Shown here: one piece after another, positions 1 to 8,295 of the stretch
How positions within the stretch are numbered: position 1 is the first letter of the stretch
Layout: each line of letters starts with the position of its first letter
DNA from: Bog-159 sp049511415
GTDB lineage: Bacteria; Acidobacteriota; Terriglobia; Bryobacterales; Bryobacteraceae
DNA length: 36,094 bases
Direction of reading: 5' to 3'
Assembly: GCA_049511415.1 (NCBI GenBank)
Contig: JBEKYC010000071.1
Location: 1 to 36,094 of the forward strand
Notes under the pieces: model-generated
The model's input: only the letters and a program-made list of their open reading frames with translations
Told to the model about the DNA's origin: nothing
The model's database searches: none
Program-made: the position numbers and the translations under genes

Positions 1-251
1 AACGAAGCCTCGAACAATCCCAGATTGCGGCGCTTGAATCCGGACACGCTGGCCGACCGCACCTCCGCGATCACCGTGGCCATCTCGCCCGGCGCCAGCT
101 CATGCACTCCTTTTACATTGCTGCGATCCTCATACCGGAACGGCACGTAGGCCAGCAGGTCTTCCACCGTGCTGAGCCCTTTGGCTTCCAGCATGGCCGC
201 CCGGCCGGGTCCGACGCCTTTGAGATAAGTGAGGGGGGTGCTCAGGTCCAT
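1..251 (-). CDS. recG: ATP-dependent DNA helicase RecG, N-terminal part (runs off the window)
   Basis: Reading down the minus strand from the ATG at 251, the first 83 codons contain the RecG wedge-domain signature: LKGVGPGRA near residue 10, then a TVEDLLAYVPFRYEDRS segment, followed by the first strands of the OB fold (TVIAEVRSAS). RecG branch-migrates stalled replication forks and Holliday junctions in the cytoplasm. The helicase motor lies outside the window. The start suits the family, whose wedge begins a few residues before LKGVGP; the upstream in-frame codons offer no better start. The gene is divergent from the oxidoreductase at 300, with only 48 bp between the two starts. Confidence 0.85.
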   Translation of the reverse strand, partial: MDLSTPLTYLKGVGPGRAAMLEAKGLSTVEDLLAYVPFRYEDRSNVKGVHELAPGEMATVIAEVRSASVSGFKRRNLGLFEAS

Positions 252-299
252 GCGGCCATGAAAGCCCGCGCGGGCGCGAGCCTCCCCCCACAGTGTACA

Positions 300-1256
300 A
301 TGCCGGAAGTGAAGCTCTTTGCCATCTTATTTCTTGGCGCGCTCTTAAATGCGCTTCCGGCCGCATCGGACACCCTGCGGCTGGGTATCGTCGGCGCCGA
401 CACCTCGCACGTCACCGCATTCACGCAAATCCTGAATGACGAATCCTCGCCCGATCACGTCCCCGGCGGCCGCGTCGTAGCGGCCTTCAAAGGCGGCAGC
501 CCGGATATCGAATCCAGCGCCTCGCGCGTGGATCAGTACGCCGATGAATTACGCTCCAAGTGGAAAGTGCAGTTCTACGGCAGCATTCCGGAACTGTGCC
601 GCAACGTGGATGCCGTTCTGATCGAAAGTGTGGATGGCCGCGTGCACCTGGAGCAGGCCCGCCTGGTGATCGCCGCGCACAAGCCGCTGTTCATCGACAA
701 GCCGCTCGCCTCCACTTTGCAGGACGCGCGCGAGATCGCCCGTCTGGCCGCCGCGGCCGGCGTGCCCTGGTTCAGTTCGTCCAGCCTGCGCTATGGCGAA
801 ATCGCCGCCGGCATGAAGTTCGCCGACGCTACCGGCGTGGAAACCTGGGGTCCCGGCCCGCTCGAGCCGCATCATCAGCTCGATCTTTCCTGGTACGCCA
901 TCCACCCCATCGAGCTGCTTTATGCTCTCATGGGTCCGGGTTGTGAAGAGGTCACCCGGACGGCATCTCCCGATGCCGACGTCATCGTGGGCCGCTGGAA
1001 AGACGGCCGCCTGGGCAGCGTGCGCGCGCTGCGTCCCTACAGCGACTATGGCGCGGTAGTCTTTCGCCCCAAACAGATCGTCGCCAGCCCTTCGCGTCCG
1101 GCCGGCAGCTATGTGCCCCTGGTGACGGAGATCATGAAGTTCTTCGAAACGGGCGAGCCGCCCGTGCCCAATCGCGAAACGCTGGAAATCTTCGCCTTCA
1201 TGGACGCCGCCCAGCGCAGCAAAGATGAAGGGGGCAGGCCGATGCGGTTACGATAG
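300..1256 (+). CDS. secreted Gfo/Idh/MocA-family oxidoreductase
   Basis: A 318-residue protein with an N-terminal signal peptide (hydrophobic FAILFLGALLNALPAA, likely cleaved before SD). A Rossmann strand follows (LRLGIVGADTSHV) and then the family's dinucleotide-fold pattern, including a DKPLA segment that corresponds to the usual EKP motif. The C-terminal half shows the family's substrate region (WYAIHPIELLYALMG). Members oxidise or epimerise sugars and cyclitols with NAD(P). The open frame extends upstream to 102, but that part is antisense to recG, so the ATG at 300 just before the signal peptide is chosen. A GTG at 309 is an alternative start: TACAAT at 296-301 could be a -10 box for a leaderless message. 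An export signal on an NAD(P)-dependent enzyme is unusual generally but occurs in this family. Confidence 0.8.
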   Translation: MPEVKLFAILFLGALLNALPAASDTLRLGIVGADTSHVTAFTQILNDESSPDHVPGGRVVAAFKGGSPDIESSASRVDQYADELRSKWKVQFYGSIPELCRNVDAVLIESVDGRVHLEQARLVIAAHKPLFIDKPLASTLQDAREIARLAAAAGVPWFSSSSLRYGEIAAGMKFADATGVETWGPGPLEPHHQLDLSWYAIHPIELLYALMGPGCEEVTRTASPDADVIVGRWKDGRLGSVRALRPYSDYGAVVFRPKQIVASPSRPAGSYVPLVTEIMKFFETGEPPVPNRETLEIFAFMDAAQRSKDEGGRPMRLR

Positions 1257-1277
1257 GAGATTACACTCGAATAAACC

Positions 1278-2048
1278 ATGCCAAATCTAATGGAGGGCAA
1301 ACTTGCCCTCATCCTCGGAATAGCCAATAAATGGAGTCTGGCGTATGCCATCGCGCAAGCCTTCTGGCGCGAAGGCGCAACCCTGGCCCTTACCTACCTG
1401 GGTGACCGCCAGAAGGTCGCCATTGAAGAAATGTCGCAGGGGATGCCCCTGGCGGGCCTTTGGCCCTGCGACGTCACTAAGGAAGAAGACCTTGCCGCGC
1501 TGGCCGAATCCCTGCAGTCTCTCGGCCGCCCGCTCGATGCCGTGGTGCACAGCCTGGCCTTCGCGAATCGCGAAGACCTCTCCCGCCCCTTCGTCGAGAC
1601 CGGCCGCGGCGGCTTCCTGTTGGCCCAGGAGGTCAGTGCCTATTCGCTGGTAGCCGTGGCCCGCGCCACCGTCCCGGCTATGACCCAAGGCGGCGCGCTC
1701 ATGACGCTCACCTACCTCGGCGCTACCCGCGTCGTGCCCAACTATAACGTGATGGGCGTCGCCAAAGCCTCCCTCGAAGCCTGCGTCCGCTACCTCGCCA
1801 GCGATCTCGGCCCCCAGCGTATCCGCGTCAATGCCATCTCCGCCGGACCCGTCAAGACCGCCTCCGCCCGCGCCGTCAAGGATTTCAGCACCATCCTCGA
1901 CTACGTCGTGCAGCGCGCTCCCCTGCGCCGCAACACCGATCCCGCCGAGGTCGCCGACACCGCCGTCTTCCTGGCCAGCGACCTGGGGCGCGGCGTCACC
2001 GGCAACACCATCTTCGTCGATTCCGGCATTCAGATTATGGGTTTATAG
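1278..2048 (+). CDS. fabI: enoyl-[acyl-carrier-protein] reductase (FabI type)
   Basis: A 256-residue, FabI-length protein that catalyses the last reductive step of fatty-acid elongation with NAD(P)H. The N-terminal glycine-rich segment is GIANKWSLAYAIA, the FabI variant of the SDR cofactor loop. The FabI catalytic set is present at the same numbering as in the E. coli enzyme: Tyr146 (LTYLGA), Tyr156 and Lys163 (PNYNVMGVAK). NAISAGPVKT and a C-terminal FVDSGIQIMG complete the family pattern. It lies 21 nt after the oxidoreductase and 12 nt before the methyltransferase, so the three may be cotranscribed. The NAD versus NADP preference was not judged. Confidence 0.95.
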   Translation: MPNLMEGKLALILGIANKWSLAYAIAQAFWREGATLALTYLGDRQKVAIEEMSQGMPLAGLWPCDVTKEEDLAALAESLQSLGRPLDAVVHSLAFANREDLSRPFVETGRGGFLLAQEVSAYSLVAVARATVPAMTQGGALMTLTYLGATRVVPNYNVMGVAKASLEACVRYLASDLGPQRIRVNAISAGPVKTASARAVKDFSTILDYVVQRAPLRRNTDPAEVADTAVFLASDLGRGVTGNTIFVDSGIQIMGL

Positions 2049-2060
2049 TGAAATTGGCCC

Positions 2061-2984
2061 ATGAAAATTGAAGTGGTGCTCACCGAGGCGGAGATTGTCG
2101 AGGAACTCGCCGACGCCGTGGAGGCGCGCGACCTCCCCGAAAAGTTCTTCTATTGGAGCCCCCTGGCCGTCCGCGCCTGGCTGGCCCGCGCCGCCGATCC
2201 TTTGTTCGGCGACCTGCGCCGCGCCTGGAAGCAGCTCAGCGCCAGCCCCGGCGCGCTGCTCGAACCCTTTACAGGGCCGGTTCCCGTCATCAGCCTCGGC
2301 GCCGGAGATGGCGCGACCGACCGCGTCCTGCTCCAACCCCTGCAAGAGGCCCATCGCGATCTGAAGTATTATCCCGTCGATGCCAGCCAGGCGCTCCTCG
2401 AGATGGCCTGCGCCGCCGCCGAGGACCTGGACATCGAGGCCGCCGGCATCAAAGCCGACATCTCCAGTCCCATGCACCTGGTCTTCGCCTCCGACGCCGC
2501 CGAATCCCCCAAGCTGCTCCTGCTCGCCGGCAACACCCTCGGCGGCTTCGATCCGCTCGATTGCGTCAAGCAGCTCGCGCCCTGCCTGCACCCCGGCGAT
2601 CGCCTGGTGCTCGACGCCGAAATGTATCAGTCGAACGGCAGCGCGCCGCCCCTGGAGCCGCTGCGCCAGTTCGCCCTCGCGCCCCTGCTCGCCATGGGCA
2701 TCTCGGCCGACGAAGGCGAAGTCCGTTTCGAACACAAGCGCGACCAGAGCATCGCGGGTCTGCATGTCACCGCCGCCCATTTCCGCCCCTACCGCGATCT
2801 CCGCATCGCCCTGCCTGGACGCGAAGTGCTGGTGGAGCGCGGCGAGCGCCTGAATCTGAACTTCCGCTACACATTTACCGCGGACGCCCTGCGCAAGCTT
2901 CTGACGGAAAACGGCGGCCTGCGGATCTTGGAGGAGATCCCGAGCCCCGATGGCCGTTATATGCTGGCCGTCTGTTCACGCTAG
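2061..2984 (+). CDS. EgtD-like (Methyltransf_33 family) SAM-dependent methyltransferase, altered substrate pocket
   Basis: 307 residues. The SAM-binding core is visible as VISLGAGDGATDRVLL (residues 76-91), then YYPVDASQALLEMA, LLLLAGNTLGGFDP (152-165) and LHPGDRLVLDAEM. This is the order and spacing of histidine-specific methyltransferases (EgtD type). Two features differ. The Asn of the STIGN segment in EgtD is Gly162 here. The Glu-x-Ser that holds histidine in EgtD aligns with Asn267 and Arg269 in GERLNLNFRYTF. The substrate is therefore probably not histidine, and no egtB-like sulfoxide synthase is nearby. The start is the ATG 12 nt after fabI. The stop codon TAG at 2982-2984 overlaps a -10-like box for the following tRNA. 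Confidence 0.65.
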   Translation: MKIEVVLTEAEIVEELADAVEARDLPEKFFYWSPLAVRAWLARAADPLFGDLRRAWKQLSASPGALLEPFTGPVPVISLGAGDGATDRVLLQPLQEAHRDLKYYPVDASQALLEMACAAAEDLDIEAAGIKADISSPMHLVFASDAAESPKLLLLAGNTLGGFDPLDCVKQLAPCLHPGDRLVLDAEMYQSNGSAPPLEPLRQFALAPLLAMGISADEGEVRFEHKRDQSIAGLHVTAAHFRPYRDLRIALPGREVLVERGERLNLNFRYTFTADALRKLLTENGGLRILEEIPSPDGRYMLAVCSR

Positions 2985-2987
2985 AAT
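2982..2987 (+). promoter_or_regulatory. possible -10 box of the tRNA-Arg gene
   Basis: TAGAAT (5 of 6 to TATAAT) ends 10 nt before the tRNA and shares its first three bases with the stop codon of the upstream methyltransferase. No convincing -35 hexamer is visible at the right distance, so the tRNA may instead be read from the upstream operon. Confidence 0.3.
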
Positions 2988-2997
2988 TGAGAGGTGC

Positions 2998-3074
2998 GCG
3001 CCCGTAGCTCAGTTGGATAGAGCGGCTGGCTTCGAACCAGTAGGCCGGGGGTTCGAGTCCCTCCGGGCGCGCCA
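2998..3074 (+). tRNA. tRNA-Arg, anticodon UCG, with encoded CCA
   Basis: A complete cloverleaf can be folded by hand. The acceptor stem is GCGCCCG/CGGGCGC. The D-arm is GCTC..GAGC. The anticodon stem is GCTGG/CCAGT (one G-U pair) around loop CTTCGAA, which puts TCG at positions 34-36. The T-arm is GGGGG/CCCTC with loop TTCGAGT. A G discriminator is followed by a genomically encoded CCA at 3072-3074. It reads CGA, and by wobble other CGN arginine codons. The 3' end abuts an integrase remnant, a typical attachment-site arrangement. Confidence 0.96.
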
Positions 3075-3095
3075 ATTGTTTCAATACGTTGCGCA

Positions 3096-3990
3096 CTAAT
3101 TCAGCCTCTCCCCAAGCCGTTTGGTAGCAACCGTGGTAGCAACGGGGTTGAGGGCCTCGTCCATCTTGTCTGCGGTCTCCCGTTTGGTCTCTTTCATGAG
3201 GTGACCGTAGATCTGCATCGTAAACGCGACCGAACTGTGTCCGAGTAACTCACTGATGGCCTTGGGGTGCACTCCTTGCGCGATCAGAATAGCCAAGGCA
3301 CTATGTCGGAGGTCATGCAGGCGTAGCCGCGGCAAGCCGGCGGTAGCAAGGAGCGACTGAAACCGCCTCAGAACCTTACGCTCATCCAAGGGCGTGCCGA
3401 CCTTCGAAGTGAACACGAGGTTCCACGGGTTTCCTCTCCACCGCGAGCCCGCGATGGCCTTTTCTTCCTCTTGCCCTGCTTGGCGCCAGCAGAGAGCTGC
3501 CACTGCGATTGCCGGGAGTTTCACGACGCGGCGTGAATAGCCACCTTTCGGTTCGACCAGTTGCAGGCCGCCCTTCCCCGGATACAGCTTCTCGTCAATC
3601 CGCTGTAGCGCCTGGCACACGTCTAGGCGGCCGGTTTCCAGGTTCACGTCCCTCCACGATATCCCCAACCCCTCGCCAAGACGCAGTCCAAGTGAAAGAA
3701 CCGTTGCGTACAGGGCGAACAGACGGTTATCTTTCGCGAAGTCCAGGAAAGTTCTGGCTTGTTCGACCGTGAAAAATGCGATGTCCGACCGCGGCACTGC
3801 GGGGGGGATCGACCAGCTTAGCGACATTGCGAGCGACACACCCGTATTTGACTGCCGCACTCAACGCGGTGCATAGTGTCCGATGGAAGTGCTTCACGGA
3901 CCGCGACGAAATTAGCCGGCCCGTGCGTTCCGAAACGCATTGGCTTCTCTCATTGCGGGTCCCCGAAATGTCCTCTTCATGACGCGATAA
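3096..3990 (-). pseudogene. tyrosine recombinase (phage-type integrase), frameshifted and 5'-truncated
   Basis: The catalytic domain is intact from about 3800 down to 3096. It has the first active-site Arg in GLRLGEGLGISW, the box-II segment LHDLRHSALAILIAQGV, LGHSS and the nucleophile Tyr in QIYGHL. The N-terminal SAM-like DNA-binding domain (SSRSVKHFHRTL, then AAVKYGCVARNVAKLVDPP) is found in another frame at about 3975-3808. The two frames meet in a run of seven C (G at 3801-3807 on the plus strand); six would restore one continuous frame. The upstream frame closes at a stop at 3991-3993 before any plausible start. Transcription runs towards tRNA-Arg, 21 nt away, so this was probably the integrase of an element inserted in the tRNA. 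A sequencing error in the homopolymer is the alternative for the frameshift, but not for the missing 5' end. Confidence 0.8.
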
Positions 3991-4125
3991 TTATCGTCCC
4001 GCTCCGCCAATTGCAACGGGCGTTCAACACATATGAGTGCTCGTGGTAGGATCCCCAACAAACCGAACTGAGAGCGCCAATCCAGGATCTTCTCTTGATC
4101 AGCGAGTGTCAGCGATCCGTCATTG

Positions 4126-4494
4126 AAAGACACTTATGCCACCGAAATGCTTCGCGCAGGCGTAAGTTTTCCGGCGTTAATGAAACTTCTCGGACACGCC
4201 TCTCCAGACATGACCATGCGGTACCTCGATGTCGCTCTGACCGATCTTCAGCGCGAGTTTCACATCGCCCGCTCGCACCCGCGCCATCTGGCACCGCAGC
4301 CCAGAGCCCACACCGTTTCGCCGCGCTCTGGGTTGGACGGCGTTATTGACTCCATGCTCGCTACCCAACATCTGCTCGAAATGTTCCGCCGCAACCTGCC
4401 ACCCGGCGCACCACGCCGCTGCCTCGACCGTCTCTCCAATCGCCTCACCAAGATTCTCTCGGAAACCAAGAAAATCAACGTCCCCGGAAAATAG
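4126..4494 (+). pseudogene. tyrosine recombinase (XerC/D-like), C-terminal fragment
   Basis: The frame holds the last third of a tyrosine recombinase: TYATEMLRAGVSFPALMKLLGH, with box-II Arg missing just upstream, the His of LGHAS, and the nucleophile Tyr in TMRYLDVAL. A family-type C-terminal tail follows. Homology begins abruptly at about 4126, where HDLRHTYATEM would be expected but the preceding bases encode unrelated sequence. The 5' two thirds of the gene are gone. It is opposite in strand to the neighbouring integrase remnant and belongs to a different recombinase subfamily, so it is a separate mobile-element relic. Confidence 0.75.
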
Positions 4495-4601
4495 GCGGAG
4501 ATTGGCCGGATAAGCGCGTGATACGGGCAAAGCAGCCACTTCGGTGAGATGGCTATCCACCCAAATGGACTTCGTCGCCTTGCACTTCGGGACAACTCAG
4601 C

Positions 4602-5588
4602 TCAATTCAGACCCCGGAGGAACGTCTTCATCTCACGCAGCACGTCAGCCTCATCGTTTTGGAACATGTAGTGATGTGCCCCGGGAAGCTCTACAATTTG
4701 AGCAAGCGGGTCAGCATGCGTGAGATTGGATTCCCATCTATGGATGAACTCCATCTCGATTTTGTTCAGCCGTTCAGAATCGCGACGATCCTCTTCATCT
4801 CTGGGTGCCTTCTCTTTCCACTGCTCCGCCATTGGCCGCGGCACCGCGAAAAGAGCCAGCACCGGAACAGTGATACCGGTGTAGTCCTTGCGGATAGACC
4901 CGTTATCGATCGCAGGTGAAACGTGGGCCGGCGTGCGGTACTTGCCAACCGATCCGTCAGGGTTGACTTCATAAACATTGCGGATCTCGGCTGCGGGAAA
5001 TGGAAATACGCCGATTCGTTTCTGATAGGCTTGGTACGCTTCGACCGAAGCGTTGTCCGTGACCGTTCGTTTTGGCGGCGCCGCCGGGGCGTCGCTGGCG
5101 TGTTTCGTTGTGAGCGCCCGGTATTCGGCGTTGCTCCACGGGTAGTCCATCGGGTCGGCGTTACCGTCGAGGTAGATGAGCGCCGTGAGGTCGGGCGAGT
5201 GCTTTTGGCCCAGAAAGGACACCTCGGAACCGGCCATCGAATGGCCCACGACGACTGGCTTCACAATATGAAGCGATTGGATGACACGCCAGACATCTTC
5301 GGCCAACTCGGGTACGGAATAGCCGCGTTCCGGCTTGCTGGACAGGCCATACCCCCTACGCGTAATTCCGTAAACATGACAAGCGTCCGTGAGTTTGAGG
5401 GAGAAGTCTTCGTAGACATGCGCGGAGTTGCCGGCACCGGCAAGTAGGATCAGAGGGCGTCCACTACCTCCCCAATCGACGACCTCGACCTTAACCCCAT
5501 CGCCCACGTTGACCAAGGTCTTTGTCGGCTCCGCCGCATAGATAGTCGAGGCCAGCACAAACAGAGGAACGAGCATCCGTGCTTTCAT
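4602..5588 (-). CDS. secreted alpha/beta-fold hydrolase
   Basis: 328 residues from the ATG at 5588, which is followed at once by a signal peptide (LVPLFVLASTIYAA). Visible parts of the fold are the oxyanion-hole strand RPLILLAGAGNSAHVY (about 44-59), the GRRGYGLS-like TRRGYGLSS loop, the nucleophile elbow GHSMAG with Ser117, an acid candidate after VPVLALF, and the catalytic His in GAHHYMF (about 305). The protein is probably periplasmic; the substrate is unknown. No strong Shine-Dalgarno site is seen. An earlier in-frame start 7 codons upstream would put charged residues before the signal peptide and is less likely. Its base composition looks lower in GC than the flanking housekeeping genes, consistent with the accessory region. 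Confidence 0.75.
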   Translation of the reverse strand: MKARMLVPLFVLASTIYAAEPTKTLVNVGDGVKVEVVDWGGSGRPLILLAGAGNSAHVYEDFSLKLTDACHVYGITRRGYGLSSKPERGYSVPELAEDVWRVIQSLHIVKPVVVGHSMAGSEVSFLGQKHSPDLTALIYLDGNADPMDYPWSNAEYRALTTKHASDAPAAPPKRTVTDNASVEAYQAYQKRIGVFPFPAAEIRNVYEVNPDGSVGKYRTPAHVSPAIDNGSIRKDYTGITVPVLALFAVPRPMAEQWKEKAPRDEEDRRDSERLNKIEMEFIHRWESNLTHADPLAQIVELPGAHHYMFQNDEADVLREMKTFLRGLN

Positions 5589-6361
5589 GTTTCGGCAAGT
5601 ATACAGCAATACGCGCAGACGCGTCGTTAGTCAATGTGCGGACCGAAGGGCAAGTTGACGAGAAACGCTAGGACCTTATCGGAAGTGCTCCGACCGGATC
5701 GTCGGCCACTCGGAGAATGGTGTGGTTGTGCCCTCGCCGTAGAATTAGTCCTGGGAAGTCCGGTCCACGTCAATTGGATGCGGAACGCGCAACCCGTGGG
5801 CGTGCTCCCCAAACGCACCCCTGCCCGCCATTCGCCGAGCAGCCGCCGGATTCCAGCCGCGGAAACCCGCCAGCTCCGCAAGCGCGCGCATCCCAGCCCG
5901 CCGCCCTGCGCCCCCCGCCACATCCCGCACGCCCGTCGCGCCCTGATCGCCGCCCGCGAAACACCGCCGCGTGCCCTCCGCACCGCCGCGTCGGCGACGG
6001 CTGCCACGCGACTCGCCGGCGGCCCGCACGTTGGACTTGGCGCGCACCACATTGCTCGCGCCTTGCGCAGGGTGAGGCGGGGCAGGTGGCCCAGGTGCCG
6101 GGAGAGAGGTGACGCAGTCGTGTCGTCCCCCAGGGGGTCCCTCGGTGCCGGCGCCTCGGCCGCACGCACTCCATTCCTTCCAGTTCTGGACATCTTTACG
6201 GCATTGCGGTGTCCGTCGGAGCCACGCTTGCTGTGGGCATTTTGTGCCAGGCGGGACCAGGCCCACCGCAGTGAGGCCCTCGAAACTGAATCCGTGGAAG
6301 CCAACCAGGCATCAACAAACGGGAGAAATAAGTTGGCCGCGGTAATAGCGAGGAGGAAGCC
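5589..6361. other. 773 nt without a recognisable gene; very GC-rich core
   Basis: Several long open frames on both strands (for example about 5627-6304) are Arg/Pro/Ala-rich and show no motif, signal peptide or domain that I can recognise. The core at about 5870-6080 is almost entirely G+C with a strong C bias on the plus strand, which alone opens all frames. I see no intact gene. The last 12 nt before 6362 form the ribosome-binding site of the next gene. Confidence 0.5.
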
Positions 6362-7264
6362 ATGTACGTGATTACAGGAGCCACAGGAAACACGGGGGGC
6401 GTGATAGCGGAGAGATTGCTCGCAAAAGGAGAGAAGGTGCGTGTGGTGGGGCGCGATCCGAAGCGGCTGGAACTCTTCACGCAGAAGGGTGCAGGATCAT
6501 TCATCGCTGATGCGACCGATGCGGGTGCGCTCACGAACGCCTTTGCTGGCGCAAAGGCAGTGTACGCGATGATCCCTCCTAATATTGCTTCCCCAGACGT
6601 TCGCGGCTACGAAGACAGCGTGAGCGATGCCTTACGCTCCGCGATCGAGAAGAACGGAATAAAGTATGCCGTCGTTCTGAGTAGCGTCGGAGCGGACAAA
6701 TCACATGGAACGGGTCCCGTCGCCGGGTTGCACAGTCTCGAAAAGCAACTCGAAGGAGTCCCCGGGTTGAATGCCCTCTTCCTGCGAGCCGGCTACTTCA
6801 TGGAAAATCTTCTCCCACAGGCGGGCGTGGTTAAGTCCATGGGAAGTATGGCCGGCCCAGTCAAAGGGGACTTGCCTTTGCCAATGATCGCGACGCGCGA
6901 CATCGGCGCTTTTGCAGCCGAAGCCCTTTTGAAATTAGATTTCGCCGGAAAAAGTACGCACGAACTGCAAGGGTTTCGCGACGTCACTTACGCGGAGGTG
7001 GCGAAGATCGTGGGCGCGGCGATTGGCAAGGCTGACCTTGCATATAACCACGTACCCCCTGCGCAGTTGAAGCCCGTCCTGATGCAGATGGGGATGTCGT
7101 CCAACATGGCGGACCTATTGCTGGAGATGGCTGATGCGCTCAATTCGGGCCACATGAGGATGCTCGAAAAGCGCTCGGCAGCGAACACGACTCCGACCCC
7201 TCTCGAAACGTTCGTGGACGAAATCTTTTTGCCGGTGTATCGAGGAAAAGCATCCCGCGCGTAG
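6362..7264 (+). CDS. NmrA-like NAD(P)-binding oxidoreductase
   Basis: A 300-residue atypical short-chain dehydrogenase. It opens with the Rossmann motif VITGATGNTGG (residues 3-13), then KVRVVGRDPKRLE for the cofactor ribose/phosphate, AVYAMIPP, and YAVVLSSVGAD. This is the pattern of NmrA/QorB-type NAD(P)H-binding proteins, which act as quinone reductases or redox sensors. A near-perfect ribosome-binding site (GGAGGAAG) lies just upstream of the ATG. Codon choice is visibly less GC-biased than in the flanking genes, in line with recent acquisition. Its last codons are antisense to the read-through tail of the truncated DinB gene on the other strand. Confidence 0.8.
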   Translation: MYVITGATGNTGGVIAERLLAKGEKVRVVGRDPKRLELFTQKGAGSFIADATDAGALTNAFAGAKAVYAMIPPNIASPDVRGYEDSVSDALRSAIEKNGIKYAVVLSSVGADKSHGTGPVAGLHSLEKQLEGVPGLNALFLRAGYFMENLLPQAGVVKSMGSMAGPVKGDLPLPMIATRDIGAFAAEALLKLDFAGKSTHELQGFRDVTYAEVAKIVGAAIGKADLAYNHVPPAQLKPVLMQMGMSSNMADLLLEMADALNSGHMRMLEKRSAANTTPTPLETFVDEIFLPVYRGKASRA

Positions 7265-7274
7265 GCATGGCGCA

Positions 7275-7633
7275 CCGCAGCCCGCTGTCCACCGCTGCAG
7301 TGCAGCCAAGTTTTCGCTTCGCAGACGGCCGAAATCGTCCAAGAGCTGCTCCAGTGACTTGTCTTGACTATCTTTGAACTGCGCAAACCGGTCAAAGGGA
7401 TCAAATGGCCGCACGTCGCCGTGTTCCAAGATGATCCGCAGCCGCGGCATCCAGTCGGTGCGCTCCCCGAAGATCAAGTGGCCCACGATGTCGAACGCGC
7501 TCCAGGTATCTTTTCCTTCATTGCAGTGTGCCCAAGTGTTGGGCAATCCGCGCAACAGAGCATTGAGGATTGGGGGAGTGCGGCCGAGAACTGCGACGGT
7601 CTCGTCCAGGCTGAATTTCGTCAAGCTTGCCAT
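7275..7633 (-). pseudogene. DinB-family protein, 3'-truncated
   Basis: From the ATG at 7633 the reading frame encodes about 115 residues of a DinB-like four-helix protein: LDETVAVLGRTPPILNALLRGLP, TWSAFDIVGHLIFGERTDW with its metal-ligand-type His, and a helix ending ENLAALQRW. The second half, with the usual HDxxHxxQ helix, is missing. After about 7285 the frame runs into sequence antisense to the NmrA gene and stops only at 7115. The join falls within about 30 nt of the stop codon of the NmrA gene, so one recombination event probably placed that gene here and cut this one. Intact relatives are about 170 residues. Confidence 0.6.
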
Positions 7634-8295
7634 GCCTTGGCAGATGATTGCCGTGGCACTTTGGACTCTTGCGAGGGCGCGGAATGCGCGCCACCGCCGG
7701 CCATCCCGCCGCCCTCCCGACTCGCTTTTTAGATCCCCCCTAAAAAACCGGAATGAGCGCGCGTCCTGACCATGAACCTACCAGACGGGGCGAATCGCGG
7801 CGCGGCCGGAACCGGCAGCTACGGGCGGAACTGGCCGCCCGGGTCAGGATGCGCCAGGTGGCCTCCCGCGCGGCTGCTGGCGCCGTTCTCGATTACCTTC
7901 AGTCTGAACTTCCCGGAAGGCCGTCTGGGGCCAAATGTACGGCTTGCGACTTTCCTTCCGTGTGGTCACCAACCGGTGAGGTCCAGTTTCCGGAAACCTG
8001 AGGGCGATTGTCTCAGGTGTCAGCGCAACCGTCGAGATGAAGAGCAAGCTAATTCGAGAGCTGTGCAGGAGCGATTGGCTCTACCTGGACTACTGGGTTG
8101 TATGGCGGAGGTATTGGCGGAGTTGAGTCACGGGGCTCGACCAAGTGGCGGACTCCATCCATCTTCCCAATGGTTACGGACGGCTGCGCCAGCCAACGGC
8201 GAGACACTGTGGGACCACATTCGGCGACACGGCCGTAGCCCTGGCGATCAACTGTCGACTTCAGCCAGTTCGAGGCCGCTCCGTGGGGAGCAGAA
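7634..8295. other. 662 nt without a recognisable gene
   Basis: Short open frames exist on both strands (for example plus 7772-8320), but none shows a recognisable domain, ribosome-binding site or signal. One small A/T-rich inverted repeat stands out at 7726-7746: TTTTTAG and CTAAAAA arms around a C-rich loop, upstream of the DinB start. It could be an operator or an element end. Confidence 0.45.

Noticed and set aside
102..299. 66-codon upstream extension of the oxidoreductase frame
   Set aside because: It is antisense to recG and precedes an obvious signal peptide that begins at the ATG at 300.
3912..4133. 73-codon open frame on the minus strand (contains QFGLLGIL)
   Set aside because: It overlaps the integrase N-terminal domain in another frame. 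I do not recognise it, and it may be a fragment left by a deletion.
5627..6371. Overlapping frames of 130-245 codons on both strands
   Set aside because: All are low-complexity translations of GC-rich DNA without recognisable domains or ribosome-binding sites.
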